A stretch of DNA of 64,000 nt from assembly GCF_036884655.1 (NCBI RefSeq), contig NC_088355.1:24494501-24558500 (forward strand), written 5' to 3'. The DNA is from Musa acuminata AAA Group (taxonomy: Eukaryota > Streptophyta > Magnoliopsida > Zingiberales > Musaceae). Positions 10,938 through 22,096 of the stretch are shown here, piece by piece; the first letter of the stretch is position 1, and every line of letters starts with the position of its first letter. Both the position numbers and the translations under genes were made by a program. Below the pieces are notes generated by a model. It searched no databases. It was not told the origin of the DNA and saw only the letters and a list, made by a program, of their open reading frames with translations.

Positions 10938-12754
10938 ATCTCCCCCATTTTGATGATGACAACCACTTGATGACGGAGTTAAACTTAACTCCCGGAGTTT
11001 AAACAAACTCCCCCTATCAATATGCCATATTGATAAAACCTTGAATTCAAACTGAATTCAAGTCATTGCAATATTTTTTTTTTTTGTAAGTAAAAGTAAA
11101 TTGATTATGTGTAAAGTTTCAATTTACTTTTACTTACCAAAAAAAAAATATTGCAATGACTTGAATTCAGTTTGAATTCAAGATTTTATCAATATGGCAT
11201 ATTGATAGGGGGAGTTTGAATTCAGTCATTGCAATATTCATCATGAATACTTGCAACACGTCATCATGAACTTATGCATAACATCATACTTCTCCTCCTT
11301 TGTCATCAACAAAAAGGAGAAGTACCACAATCAAGCGTTTGTGATATTGGTTCAACTCATTGCATGAAAAACATAATATCAAGTTTTATCATCATGCAAG
11401 TTTGCTATTATCAAATATCAACATGTAAAATTGTGATGTAAGCTTTTGATATCATAACGCAAACATTTCAAGTGTTTATCAATTGTAGCATTTCATCACA
11501 TGGTAAGATATCAACGTGTAAAATTACGATACAAGTTCTTGACATCTTAACACATGATGTAGATATGGCATAATGCAAATTTGGCAATCATAGCATCAGT
11601 GTTCATAGCATCAATTCATATATTTCTCCCCCTTGGTCGTCAACAAAAAGGAGAACGATATAAGCAAATTTTAAATATAAGTGCGATGCCATAAGCAGGT
11701 TCATGTCATTTTTCAACAAAAAGTGATAAGATACCAAATATTCAAACATTTCAAGGAAAACATGACATGGAGATAGCTTTGAAAACTTCTTCCATTTTAT
11801 TTGTTATTTTCTTTTTGCATGACGGAGGAAAGCTATTTCTGAGCTTACTCGAATGAAGTTAAAATCGATAAGATATTAAAGCATGCTTCATTTTTACAAG
11901 TATCAAGATATGTATCAAATCCTTGTATGTAAAAATGACTTCCTTTTTCAAGAAGGAATTTATAAGAAGAAATCATTTCATCAAATCCATTTCTCAAAAC
12001 AAAATATTGTTCACATGATAAGTGTATAAGAGATGTATTTACTGATTGATTCCATATGTCAAAAGTTAATGATATGAATTAAACTTGATATGACATATGC
12101 TTATTAATTATGGAAGAGGATAATTCGAAAATCCAATTGTTAGGATGCCAATAGTTAAGAGAATCCGAAAATGAAATTAACACTTTCATGCATTCGGACA
12201 AGGCTGTGCTATTGATTTTCAAATACAATCATGAGGACAAAACATGCTTATTATCATGGAAATTTTTGTATCCAAAGCACATAATTTCCAACCTGTTATT
12301 AGGGCATGTAATTGTATAAAATCATCATGGCAGTCGAGTAATTTGATCATTCAATTAAGAAAGTCCGAAAATTAATTTTAACAAATTCAATCATTCGGAC
12401 ATATTTTTGCCATAGTTTTTCAAATACAATTATGAAGATAAGACATACTCATCATCATGATAGTACGATAGCAAGTTTACAATATACAAGCTAGCAAAAA
12501 CTTTTCAACATTTTAAGACACGAAAGCTAGCAATTTTCTCTTTGAGATATGCACATTAGCAACTCTTTCTCCCCCTATATCATTAGGAAAGAGAAGGGAA
12601 GACCCTTTACATTAATTTCAAAATCATGACAAGGGAAGGTTTCAATCTTATTTGTGCATCATTATATTTTCAAATTTGAACATGCACAATTTCAAAAACC
12701 TTATATTTCATTCATGCATGATACTGAATAAATCAATCAATATTATGAGCATAT
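10938..12754 (-). other. Element A untranslated interior (PPT-proximal)
   Basis: AT-rich sequence with no coding signal, beginning with a purine tract in element sense (plus-strand atctcccccatttt at 10938-10951), which is the likely PPT. It is colinear, in inverse orientation, with 55500-57756 of element D (shared segments such as the text near 12640-12740 and 56650-56850). It contains the foldback at 11004-11240 and ends at the LINE-1 target site (aatattatgagcatat at 12739-12754). Confidence 0.75.
11004..11240. repeat. Snap-back palindrome containing a LINE 3' tail
   Basis: The left arm (11004-11103) and right arm (11120-11218) are near-perfect inverted repeats about 100 bp long around a 16-bp loop. 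The inner ~30 bp of each arm are the LINE 3' terminus: T12 plus gtaagtaaaagtaaattg on the left, caatttacttttacttacc plus A10 on the right. The outer ~70 bp are element A interior, present once in normal orientation and once inverted. A direct repeat of the target (gaattcaagtcattgcaatatt at 11054-11075, gaattcagtcattgcaatatt at about 11218-11238) brackets the LINE tail plus inverted host segment. Confidence 0.85.
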
Positions 12755-13003
12755 GAAGGCCATCCAAACCGTCTCGCCATCATCCTATTAAGATTGGAAA
12801 ACCAAGCATTGAAAGAGATCGTAAAGCCTTTATGATTCATACTTATGCATAAGAATCTGTGATTTGCCAAAACCATGGAGAAACAATCTTATGTTGAAAA
12901 GCCCAAATGGTGATTGGTCAAATGCATAATTGACTTTTAATTATCATCATAGCCTTTAAAAGAGAGTTTTAAGTAAGTCTTTTGGCCGCTCGGGGAGCTA
13001 AAA

Positions 13004-13097
13004 GGAGTGCAACATGAGGACTTCCCAGGGGGTCACCCATCCTAGTACTACTCTCGCCCAAGCACGCTTAACTTCGGAGTTCTGATGGGATCCGGTG
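13004..13097 (-). rRNA. 5S rRNA-derived segment, truncated, inside LINE-1 head
   Basis: The minus strand matches plant 5S rRNA from about nucleotide 28 (CACCGGATCCCATCAGAACTC) to the 3' end. It includes the internal promoter blocks (AGTTAAGCGTGCTTGGGC and GATGGGTGACC) and is followed by TTTT (plus-strand aaaa at 13000-13003), a Pol III terminator. A few mismatches to the usual plant sequence are visible. The first ~27 nt are missing, so it is not a functional 5S gene. The source could be a 5S gene or transcript, or a 5S-bearing retroelement such as Cassandra; the flanks do not show Cassandra LTR ends. Confidence 0.85.
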
Positions 13098-13606
13098 ATA
13101 CTGTAGTGGTGACCAGATCTTGGACGACGGTACTGTAGCGGCGGCGGCGATACTATAGCGACGACCAGATCTCCCTAGGACGATCCGACTCCTGTAGCAT
13201 CGGCTTTCTCCCACGGGCGAAGGGCGACGGTACTGTAGCGGCGGCGGACCAGATCTAGGGCGACGGTACTGTAGCGACGACCATATCTCCCTAAGGCGAT
13301 CTAACTTCTGCAGAGTCGGCTTTCTCCTACAGGCGAAGGGTGACGACACTGTAGAGGCGATCAGATCTCCCAAGGACGACGGCACTGTAGCGGCGGCGAC
13401 GACACTGTAGCAGCGACCAGATCTAGGGGCGACGACACTGTAGCGGCGACCAGATCTCTGTAGCGTTGGCTTCTCCCCAAGGGCAACGATTTTGTAAGCC
13501 AGATCTCCCTAGGGCGACGGTACTGTAGCGGCGATCTAATATACTGCAGCAGTGGCTTTTCCCAATGGCGGCGTTTCTGTAGCGGCGACCAGAAGAGGGA
13601 TCAAAC
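13098..13606 (+). promoter_or_regulatory. GC-rich repetitive 5' UTR of LINE-1
   Basis: Imperfect repeats of two phrases, gacggtactgtagcggcg and cgaccagatctccctagg, fill this stretch up to the ORF1 start. It sits where plant L1 elements carry their internal promoter. ORFs here on the minus strand (13068-13385, 13423-13791) are repeat by-products. Confidence 0.65.
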
Positions 13607-15106
13607 ATGGCAGCGACGACCCCTAGGGCTGGCGATGGTGGCGAGAGGGTTGCAAGGCTCCCTACCGCTACCCCCCAACCTTTCCAGAGAGAAACTCCTT
13701 CGACGAAGCAGCATCGAAGCAGGTCGCGCTCTAGATCACGGCAGCATGCTCTCATTTCCAACGATCCTCGGCCTTGGACAAGCCTCTTCAAGGCTCCGGT
13801 TGGAAGTCCAGATCTAAGCTTGGAATTCTTTACTCCAGAAGTTCAGGCTGATAAGAAGATTGCTGTATACGAGACTGCTGATTCAGCAGAGCTTATTGAG
13901 ACATGGTCTATGCCGATTGTTGGCTATGTGGTAGGTCTCAAAACATCTTATTTCCCACTATCCTCATTTATCAAAACTCGATGGGGAATATCGACATTTG
14001 ATCTACATATGCTGGAGAACGGATTCTTTGTTTGCAAGCTATACTCTGAAGAAGATTTGCAACGAATCCTCGAAGGATTCTGGACTATCCGCGGTCATCC
14101 AATGATTCTACGACGTTGGTCTCCTGATGTCCGTTTGGAGTTAGATAGCCTACAGTCTATTCCATTATGGGTATCCTTTCAAGGACTGCCTCTACATCTT
14201 TGGAGTCGACGTTTTATTGCAAAGTTATGCAGCACTCTAGGACAGCCACTCTACATCGACAAAGCAACAGCAGCTCAGACGAGATTAGAATTTGCACGAG
14301 CATGTGTGCTGGTTTCTTTCGATGAAGATCTTCCTAATGAGGTTTTCTATCGTGATCTTGACGGGAACACTCGGAAGGTACATGTCTCATATTCCTGGAA
14401 GCCACAACGATGTCAGCGTTGCTTATCTTTTGGTCATGCAAATGGAGCTTCTCAGCAAACCCCAAAACCAACCACAAAGGTCTATCAACCACGTCAAGCG
14501 CATCAGCAACAAAGTGATTCTTCTCTAATGGCAGTAGCACTGATGGTGGCGAAAACTATTGAGCATTCTGACTCGCAAGGAAAGCATTGCGGAAAAAAGG
14601 ACAATTCCAAAACATTATCTCTTCCTATAATGTCAGAGCCTTCCACAACAGAGGTTTCCCATGGTACTAGTGGACAGGAGAAACATAAGTCAGGAACTTC
14701 ATCTCTTCCAATATCATCGGATCCATCCACAATAGCTCAACGAACTCAGGTCCAAGCAAATATCGCCAGCAAGGATATTCTTCCTCAACAAACTCAGGCC
14801 ACAACAAACATCGCCAACAAGGATATTCTGTCTCAACAAACTCATGCCCCAACAAACCTCTCTAGCCAGGTTGCTCCAACAAGTACTATTCAAGATATTG
14901 GGCTGCAACAATCTTATCGAGCTTCAACAAACCCTGCCAATCAAGATCACATGATTCAAGGTACTTTAAAGTTTAAAAATCTGCAAGCTATAGATGAAGT
15001 GGATAAATATAGGAATAAAGCCATAAAAGGTAAGGATATTGTGAGGGAGGAAAATGCAAAATCGAAGGATAAGAAAAAGGATGGTACAATCCATCCAAAG
15101 TCGTAG
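13607..15106 (+). CDS. LINE ORF1 protein (DUF4283-type RNA-binding)
   Basis: An open frame of 499 residues. An Arg/Ser-rich N-terminus (about 35-47) precedes a DUF4283-like domain at about 80-230, with the typical W-rich core (GFWTIRGHPMILRRWSP, WVSFQGLPLHLWS). A zinc-knuckle start follows near 267 (CQRCLSFGH), but the fourth ligand expected four residues after His is absent, so the knuckle looks broken. The remainder (about 280-499) is low-complexity, with repeats of Gln/Thr/Ser such as DILPQQTQATTNIANKDILSQQ. In plant L1 elements ORF1p binds LINE RNA in a cytoplasmic particle with ORF2p. The start is the first Met after the GC-rich UTR. ORF2 begins 38 nt after its stop. The frame is uninterrupted, unlike ORF2. 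Confidence 0.85.
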   Translation: MAATTPRAGDGGERVARLPTATPQPFQRETPSTKQHRSRSRSRSRQHALISNDPRPWTSLFKAPVGSPDLSLEFFTPEVQADKKIAVYETADSAELIETWSMPIVGYVVGLKTSYFPLSSFIKTRWGISTFDLHMLENGFFVCKLYSEEDLQRILEGFWTIRGHPMILRRWSPDVRLELDSLQSIPLWVSFQGLPLHLWSRRFIAKLCSTLGQPLYIDKATAAQTRLEFARACVLVSFDEDLPNEVFYRDLDGNTRKVHVSYSWKPQRCQRCLSFGHANGASQQTPKPTTKVYQPRQAHQQQSDSSLMAVALMVAKTIEHSDSQGKHCGKKDNSKTLSLPIMSEPSTTEVSHGTSGQEKHKSGTSSLPISSDPSTIAQRTQVQANIASKDILPQQTQATTNIANKDILSQQTHAPTNLSSQVAPTSTIQDIGLQQSYRASTNPANQDHMIQGTLKFKNLQAIDEVDKYRNKAIKGKDIVREENAKSKDKKKDGTIHPKS

Positions 15107-15144
15107 GATGAATACCTTACTACCTTTTCATTTGTTTATTACTA

Positions 15145-18100
15145 ATGAAGATAACATGCTGGAATGTTCGCGGACTTAATAAGCCGGAGAAATGTCGGGA
15201 GCTCAACAGAATAATCAAGTCTGCCGCATGTGATATTGTTATTCTAGTGGAAACGAAAATTAAACAATCGCGCGTTCAAGCTCAAAAGAATTTAATATGG
15301 CCGGACGCAGAACTGTTTACCAATGACTCAAATGAAACTTTTGGTCGAATATGGGTATTATGGCAACCTAACTCTATTAATGCTTGGTTTATTTCTGCTA
15401 CTGATCAATTCATTCATCTTAAGGTAGAGGATAAAAAGAATGGCTGTCAATTCCATTTCACTGGCATATATGCTTCGAACAGTATGCAAGAAAGAAATAC
15501 TCTTTGGTCTGACCTGACTAATATTGTAAATGGCTGTCTCAATGTACCTTGGATTATTCTTGGAGACTTTAATACTGTTCGGTACACAAATGAAAAAGAG
15601 GGGGGTAGACAACTTTTAGAAAGCCAGCTTCAAAGTTTTAATGATTACATTGACACTGCAGCATTGTTTGATATGAAATCTGTGGGTAATTGGCTCTCCT
15701 GGAGTAATCAAGGTGCTGCTAACAGAAAAATAATGGCTCGACTTGATAGGTATTTGATTAATCATGAATGGTTAACAGTTTACCCAGATTCACTTCTTGA
15801 GTATGGTGCTCCTTTGTTTTCTGACCATTATTTAATGTATATACATGCAGAAAAAACGACACCAAGAGGCAAGAAACCGTTTAGATTCTTTAACATGTGG
15901 AGTACTCATCCTCAATTTCTTGATGTTATTAGATCTGCTTGGAATTTTAATGCGCATGGATCCCCCCCTTACATCTTATGTCAAAAGCTCAAAGCCTGTA
16001 AAGCAGCACTAAAGGAGTGGAATACAAATACCTTTGGCAATATTAACACCAGAGTTCAATTGTGGAGAAAGGAACTAATGGCATTGCAACATGAGCTGCA
16101 ACTTCAGCCAAATGATGAAAATATTATCTACAAAGAGACAGAAGCCAGAAATAACTTCATGCAAGCCTTAAAACAGGAGGAAAGTTTTGCAAAGCAGAAG
16201 TCTCGACAGCATTGGCTTACACTAGGGGATTCCAATACTAAATTTTTCTATGCTTCAATTGCTACTCGAAGGGCGATTAACCGTATCAGCAAATGCAGAG
16301 ACAAAGATGACAATCTTATTGAGAAGTTTACATGAGGTTAAAGCACACACAGAGAAATTTTTAGAGTCCTTACTCAATCAAGCTGGGAAACCTAATAACA
16401 TTCATGTGGAGCCGACTAGAAAACTTGATTCGGAAGCTATTTCAATCCTCAATGCCCCAATTACAGATGACGAAATTGTATGTGTTGTCTTTAAGTCCCC
16501 AAAGCACAAAAGCCCAGGTCCAGATGGATTTCCAGCTGAATTTTACCAAACTGCTTGGTCTATTATTGGAAATGATGTGATCAAGGCTTGCCAACATTTT
16601 TTCTCTTCAGGTCATATTCTTAGAGAGATGAATTGCACATTTATTTCTTTAATTCCGAAGAATGCAGGGGCAGATTCACTAGAGAACTATCGACCCTTAT
16701 CATTATGCAACTTCAATTATAAGATCATCTCCAAAGTATTGGCAAATAGATTGCAAAAGGTAATACACAAGATCATTAGCCCAAATCAAGCTGCTTTCAT
16801 CAAAGGGAGAAGTATACATCATAACATTTTGCTTGCTAATGACTTGGTCAACGATTTGCATTCAAAAGCAAGAGGAACAAAAATCTTTTTTAAAGCTGAT
16901 TTACGGAAAGCCTTTGATTCAGTTAATAGGAAGTTTATCTATAAGATGCTCCTCGATATGAACTTCCCACAGCAATGGGTTAATTGGATTCAATCTTGCC
17001 TGGAAACTCCAAAGTTTTCGATACTTTTTAATGGCTCACCTTTTGGTTTTTTTGGGAGCATGAATGGCATCCGACAAGGTGATCCACTCTCTCCGTATCT
17101 TTTTACTATTGCGATGGAAGGACTTAGCTGTATGTTGGAAGACGCAGTCTTAAATGGCAGCATTAAGGTACCCATTGCTGGCTCTGTTCATATATCACAT
17201 ATAACATTTGCAGATGACTTACTTATCTTTCTTCAAAATGAATCAACTTCAGTAAAGAACCTGGCTACTATTATGAATGACTTTGGTATGGTTTCTGGAC
17301 TTCAGTTAAATCACGCGAAAAGTAAAGTATATATGAGCCCTTACGTTGAGGATAAGGTCTTTATTGCACAAACTTTGGGGGTTAGTTAGGGAAGCTTGCT
17401 AGTTCCTTATTTGGGTCTCCCGCTCATATCCACAGGCATTCACAAAACTCACTGTCAGCCTATCTTGCAAAAAATAAAGAATATAATTTCTTCTTGGAAA
17501 AATAGGTTTCTATCAAAAGCAGGACGACTCGAACTCATCCGTTCGGTATTGCACTCCTACTCTATATATTGGTGTAATGCATTTTTTCTGCCTGCTGGAC
17601 TTCTCCAAGATATTGAGCGGTTATTAATGAACTTCTTCTGGAATGACACAAATGATAAGGCAATGCATATGGTAAATTGGGATAGCATTTGCAAACCGAA
17701 AGATGAAGGGGGGCTGAACTTGAGAAATACTAGAGATTGGAATCAAGCATGTCTGGTACAGCAATTGTGGGATCTTTTGCAAAACAAATGTTCCTTATGG
17801 TCACATTGGGTTTCTGCTAGGTATCTTTCAAAGGAATCAATATGGGAAATTTCAACAAGAACATACCACTCTGCAGCTTGGAAAGGAATTTTAAAGGCAA
17901 GGAATTGGCTAATCAAACACATTTCCTATGCAATCTCTTCTGGAACTAGTACTAATATATGGTACGATCCTTGGGTGAATGGGAAGAGTATATTTCAATT
18001 ATATGGTGACAGAATACGAAAAGATCTTGGGGCTCCCAAAGATTGGAAGGTTTCTGAGTTCATTGCTAACGGTACCTGGTGTCTCCCTAATCCCATTTCT

Positions 18101-18766
18101 CCCGAAATGTTATCACTTTGGCCGACTATTATAGCTATTCCAATCAGGAACAACTCTTCAGATATACTTATTTGGCCTCATGACAATGGCAAATTTAGTG
18201 CCACATCCGCATGGAATCAAATTAGGCAAAGAAATAACAAGTGGGTCCCAAGCAGTTGGACATGGGATCGACCGGGATCACAAAGACATTCCTTATGTAC
18301 ATGGCAGGCCCTTCTCAATAAATTACCTATAATAGACAATATGAAAAGAAGAGGTATCTATCATGTTAACCGATGATCCCTTTGTATGCAACAAGAAGAA
18401 ACTGTTGACCACCTCTATTTTGCTTGTGATTATACAAAATGGATATGGAAGGAGATTCTCCAGCGATTTGAACTCAATAGACTACCGCAACCAAACTTGC
18501 ATCAAGAACTATGCGACCTCATGCAATGTTTCTTAAGAAAGGGGCCTCTCACACAACTGGCAAAGGTTACTTTCAGAGTCACTATTTGGTGGATGTGGAA
18601 GGAGAGATGTAACAGAATATTTGAATGCCAACATACAAACAATGCTCAGCTATTGAAAGAGATTATTAGAGACTCAAGATCCTGTATGGAGCAAGATCTA
18701 AAAACGGTGCACTTTACCCGAAGAGAAAAAGATAGTTTCATCAAATTCAATTTTGCTATTAGCTAA
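15145..18766 (+). pseudogene. LINE ORF2: AP endonuclease, reverse transcriptase, zf-RVT (disrupted)
   Basis: ORF2p nicks target DNA and copies LINE RNA onto it. The endonuclease domain (15145 to about 15850) shows ITCWNVRGLN, VETK, GDFNT, a WLSWSN motif and SDHYL. The RT region follows, with SPGPDGFPAEFYQ, a conserved ADLRKAFDSV block, GIRQGDPLSPYLF and the active site FADD near 17208-17219. The C-terminal zf-RVT region has CDYTKWIWKEI and WWMWKERCNRI. Three lesions break it: a +1 insertion near 16325 relative to LINE-3, a Glu-to-stop change at 17387-17389, and a Cys-to-stop change at 18374-18376. Catalytic motifs are otherwise kept, so decay is recent. Confidence 0.9.
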
Positions 18767-18982
18767 AGATCTTGGGAATGATGCCAAATTATGTACCCAC
18801 AGGTAGTTTTGATATATCTGGATAAACATTTTCTTTGATGATTGTAATTAGGAGTTATAGTCTACAGCATGTGTAGTCATAACTATGACTTACTTACTTG
18901 GTTTTGTCTATGACTTGTATAGATAAAGCTATTTGTAGAAACTTTACACATAATTAATTTACTTTTACTTACCAAAAAAAAA
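18767..18982 (+). other. LINE-1 3' UTR and poly(A)
   Basis: About 215 bp with no ORF, ending ttacttttacttacc plus an A run. The same 3' UTR terminates every other LINE copy here. It would hold the RT recognition sequence for target-primed reverse transcription. Confidence 0.8.
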
Positions 18983-18998
18983 AATATTATGAGCATAT

Positions 18999-19459
18999 CA
19001 TACATGCTACTTAAATTTTTAACTATTTATCAACATTTTGATCATGATACCAAACATTCATCATTTAGAGTATTCATGACATTAAATCAACATACATCAT
19101 TTTAGTAACAACTCATAGCATTTTAAATTACGATTTACATCATATGCAATACATCACATCATAATTAAAAAGCTCATGTATTGCATGCATCATTGCAAAT
19201 CATAAATGCTTCATATCATGATGGTATTATATCTTACCATGCATGATCATAACTTTTCATTTGTATACATCAAAATAAATTAATGAATATTTCATGTATT
19301 CATATCATCACATAAGGAATGTAAAGAAGAGTTGGTAATGAGATTTACGAATCATGTAGACAAATTATGAATATTAAGAGACATATTATGATTCTTTTTA
19401 GATAACTCAAATAGCAAAAAGAAAGAACCACAGTAAGTTATTTTGATTTATAAAAAGAA
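18999..19459 (-). other. Element A untranslated interior (middle)
   Basis: AT-rich, no coding signal. It continues the element A interior after LINE-1 (near 19000-19080 it matches the inverse of about 56590-56690 of element D). It ends at LINE-2. Confidence 0.7.
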
Positions 19460-22096
19460 GCACACACAGAGCAATTTTTTTATTCCTTACTCAATCAAGC
19501 TGGGAAACCTAATAACATTCATGTGGAGCTGACTAGAAATCTTGATTCGGAAGCTATTTCAATCCTCAATGCCCCAATTACAGATGACGAAATTATGTGT
19601 TGTCTTTAAGTCACCAAAGCACAAAAGCCCAGGTCTAGATGGATTTCCAGCGGAATTTTACCAAACTGCTTGGTCTATTATTGGAAATGATGTGATCAAG
19701 GCTTGCCAACATTTTTTCTCTTCAGGTCATATTCTTAGAGAGATGAATTGCACATTTATTTCTTTAATTCCGAAGAATGCAGGGGCAGATTCACTAGAGA
19801 ACTATCGACCCATATCATTATGCAACTTCAATTACAAGATCATCTCCAAAGTATTGGCAAATAGAATGCAAAAGGTAATACACAAGATCATTAGCCCAAA
19901 TCAAGCTGCTTTCATCAAAGGGAGAAGTATACATCATAACATTTTGCTTGCTAATGACTTGGTCAAAGATTTGCATTCAAAAGCAAGAGGAACAAAAATC
20001 TGTTTTAAAGCTGATTTACGGAAAGCCTTTGATTCAGTTAATAGGAAGTTTATCTATAAGATGCTCCTCGATATGAACTTCCCACAGCAATGGGTTAATT
20101 GGATTCAATCTTGCCTCGAAACTCCAAAGTTTTTGATACTTTTTAATGGCTCGCCTATTGGTTTTTTTGGGAGCATGAATGGCATCCGACAAGGTGATCC
20201 ACTCTCTCCGTATCTTTTTACTATTGCGATGGAAGGACTTAGCTGTATGTTGGAAGACGCAGTCTTAAATGGCAGCATTAAGGTACCCATTGCTGGCTCT
20301 GTTCATATATCACATATAACATTTGCAAATGACTTACTTATCTTTCTCCAAAATGAACCAACTTCAGTAAAGAACCTGGCTACTATTATGAATGACTTTG
20401 GTATTGTTTCTGAACTTCAGTTAAATCATGCGAAAAGGAAAGTATATATGAGCCCTTACGTTGAGGATAAGGCCTTTATTGCACAAACTTTGGGGGTTAG
20501 TGAGGGAAGCTTGCCAGTTCCTTATTTGGGTCTCCCGCTCATATCCACAGGCATTCACAAAACTCACTGTCAACCTATTTTGCAAAAAATAAAGAATAGA
20601 ATTTCTTTTTGGAAAAATAGGTTTCTATCAAAAGCAGAACGACTGGAACTCATCCGTTCGGTATTGCACTCCTACTCTATATATTGGTGTAGTGCATTTT
20701 TTCTGCCTGCTGGACTTCTCCAAGATATTGAATGGTTATTAATGAACTTCTTCTGGAATGGCACAAATGATAAGGCAATGCATATGGTAAATTGGGATAG
20801 CATTTGCAAACCAAAAGATGAAGGGGGGCTGAACTTGAGAAATACTATAGATTGGAATCAAGCATGTCTGGTACAGCAATTGTGGGATCTTTTGCAAAAC
20901 AAATGTTCCTTATGGTCACATTGGGTTTCTGCTAGGTATCTTTCAAAGGAATCAATATGGGAAATTTCAACAAGAACATACCACTCTGCAGCTTGGAAAG
21001 GAATTTTAAAGGTAAGGAATTGGCTAATCAAACACATTTCCTATGCAATCTCTTCTGGAACTAGTACTAATATGTGGTACGATCCTTGGGTGAATGGGAA
21101 GAGTATATTTCAATTATATGGTGACAGAATACGAAAAGATCTTGGGGCTCCCAAAGATTGGAAGGTTTCTGAGTTCATTGCTAACGGAACCTGGTGTCTC
21201 CCTAATCCCATTTCTCCCGAAATGTTATCACTTTGGCCGACTATTATAGCTATTCCAATCAGGAACAACTCTTCAGATATACTTATTTGGCCTCATGACA
21301 ATGGCAAATTTAGTGCCACATCCGCATGGAATCAAATTAGGCAAAGAAATAACAAGTGGGTCCCAAGCAGTTGGACATGGGATCGACCGGGATCACAAAG
21401 ACATTCCTTATGTACATGGCAGGCCCTTCTCAATAAATTACCTACAATAGACAATATGAAAAGAAGAGATATCTATCATGTTAACCGATGCTCCCTTTGT
21501 ATGCAACAAGAAGAAACTGTTGACCACCTCTATTTTGCTTGTGATTATACAAAATGGATATGGAAGGAGATTCTCCAGCGATTTGAACTCAATAGACTAC
21601 CGCAACCAAACTTGCATCAAGAACTATGCGACCTCATGCAATGTTTCTCAAGAAAGGAGCCTCTCACACAACTGGCAAAGGTTACTTTCAGATGCGCTAT
21701 TTGGTGGATGTGGAAGGAGAGATGTAACAGAATATTTGAATGCCAACATACAAACAATGCTCAGCTATTGAAAGAGATTATTAGAGACTCAAGATCCTGT
21801 ATGGAGCAAGATCTCAAAACGGTGCACTTTACCCAAAGAGAAAAAGATATTTGTATCAAATTCAATTTTGCTATTAGCTAAAGATCTTGGGAATGATGCC
21901 AAATTATGTACCCACAGGTAGTTTTGATATATCTGGATAAACATTTTCTTTGATGATTGTAATTAGGAGTTATAGTCTACAGCATGTGTAGTCATAACTA
22001 TGAGTTACTTACTTGGCTTTGTCTATGACTTGTATAGATAAAGCTATTTGTAGAAACTTTATATATAATCAATTTACTTTTACTTACCAAAAAAAA
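19460..22096 (+). mobile_element. LINE-2 copy, 5'-truncated
   Basis: Begins within the ORF2 linker (equivalent to about 16348 of LINE-1) and runs to the common 3' end and poly(A). A short possible target duplication aaaaagaa is seen at 19452-19459 and 22097-22104, but the A run makes it uncertain. Same strand and very high similarity to LINE-1. Confidence 0.85.
19542..21881 (+). pseudogene. LINE-2 ORF2 fragment: RT and zf-RVT, longest open RT frame here
   Basis: 779 codons are open without a stop. The first ~15 residues are out of phase: a 2-bp deletion near 19590 (relative to LINE-1 near 16478) brings the frame into register at CVVFKSPKHKSPGLDGF. All RT blocks follow (ADLRKAFDSV, GIRQGDPLSPYLF), then the thumb, the zf-RVT motif CSLCMQQEETVDHLYFAC and the C-terminal WWMWKERCNRI. 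The RT active site, however, reads FAND instead of FADD (20325-20336), replacing the first catalytic Asp by Asn. This should abolish polymerisation (established RT chemistry). The endonuclease is absent through 5' truncation. Confidence 0.9.

Larger units (their letters stand above)
12755..18982 (+). mobile_element. LINE-1 copy: longest L1-type LINE, with unusual 5' head
   Basis: An insertion into element A with a 16-bp target duplication, aatattatgagcatat, at 12739-12754 and 18983-18998 (some of the first A bases may be poly(A)). The order is: a 249-bp head of unknown origin (12755-13003), an antisense 5S rRNA segment (13004-13097), a GC-rich 5' UTR (13098-13606), ORF1 (13607-15106), ORF2 (15145-18766, broken), a 3' UTR ending in ttacttttacttacc, and poly(A). 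The 3' end is shared by all other LINE copies here. Element D shows uninterrupted host sequence at the corresponding position, so the head belongs to the insertion. It is the only copy here with ORF1 and endonuclease. Confidence 0.9.

Noticed and set aside
13004..13097. Functional 5S rRNA gene
   Set aside because: The first ~27 nt, including the transcription start, are missing and there are internal mismatches.
12755..13097. Solo Cassandra LTR
   Set aside because: The 5S portion fits, but there are no TG...CA ends and no 5-bp duplication. The only duplication found brackets the whole LINE insertion.
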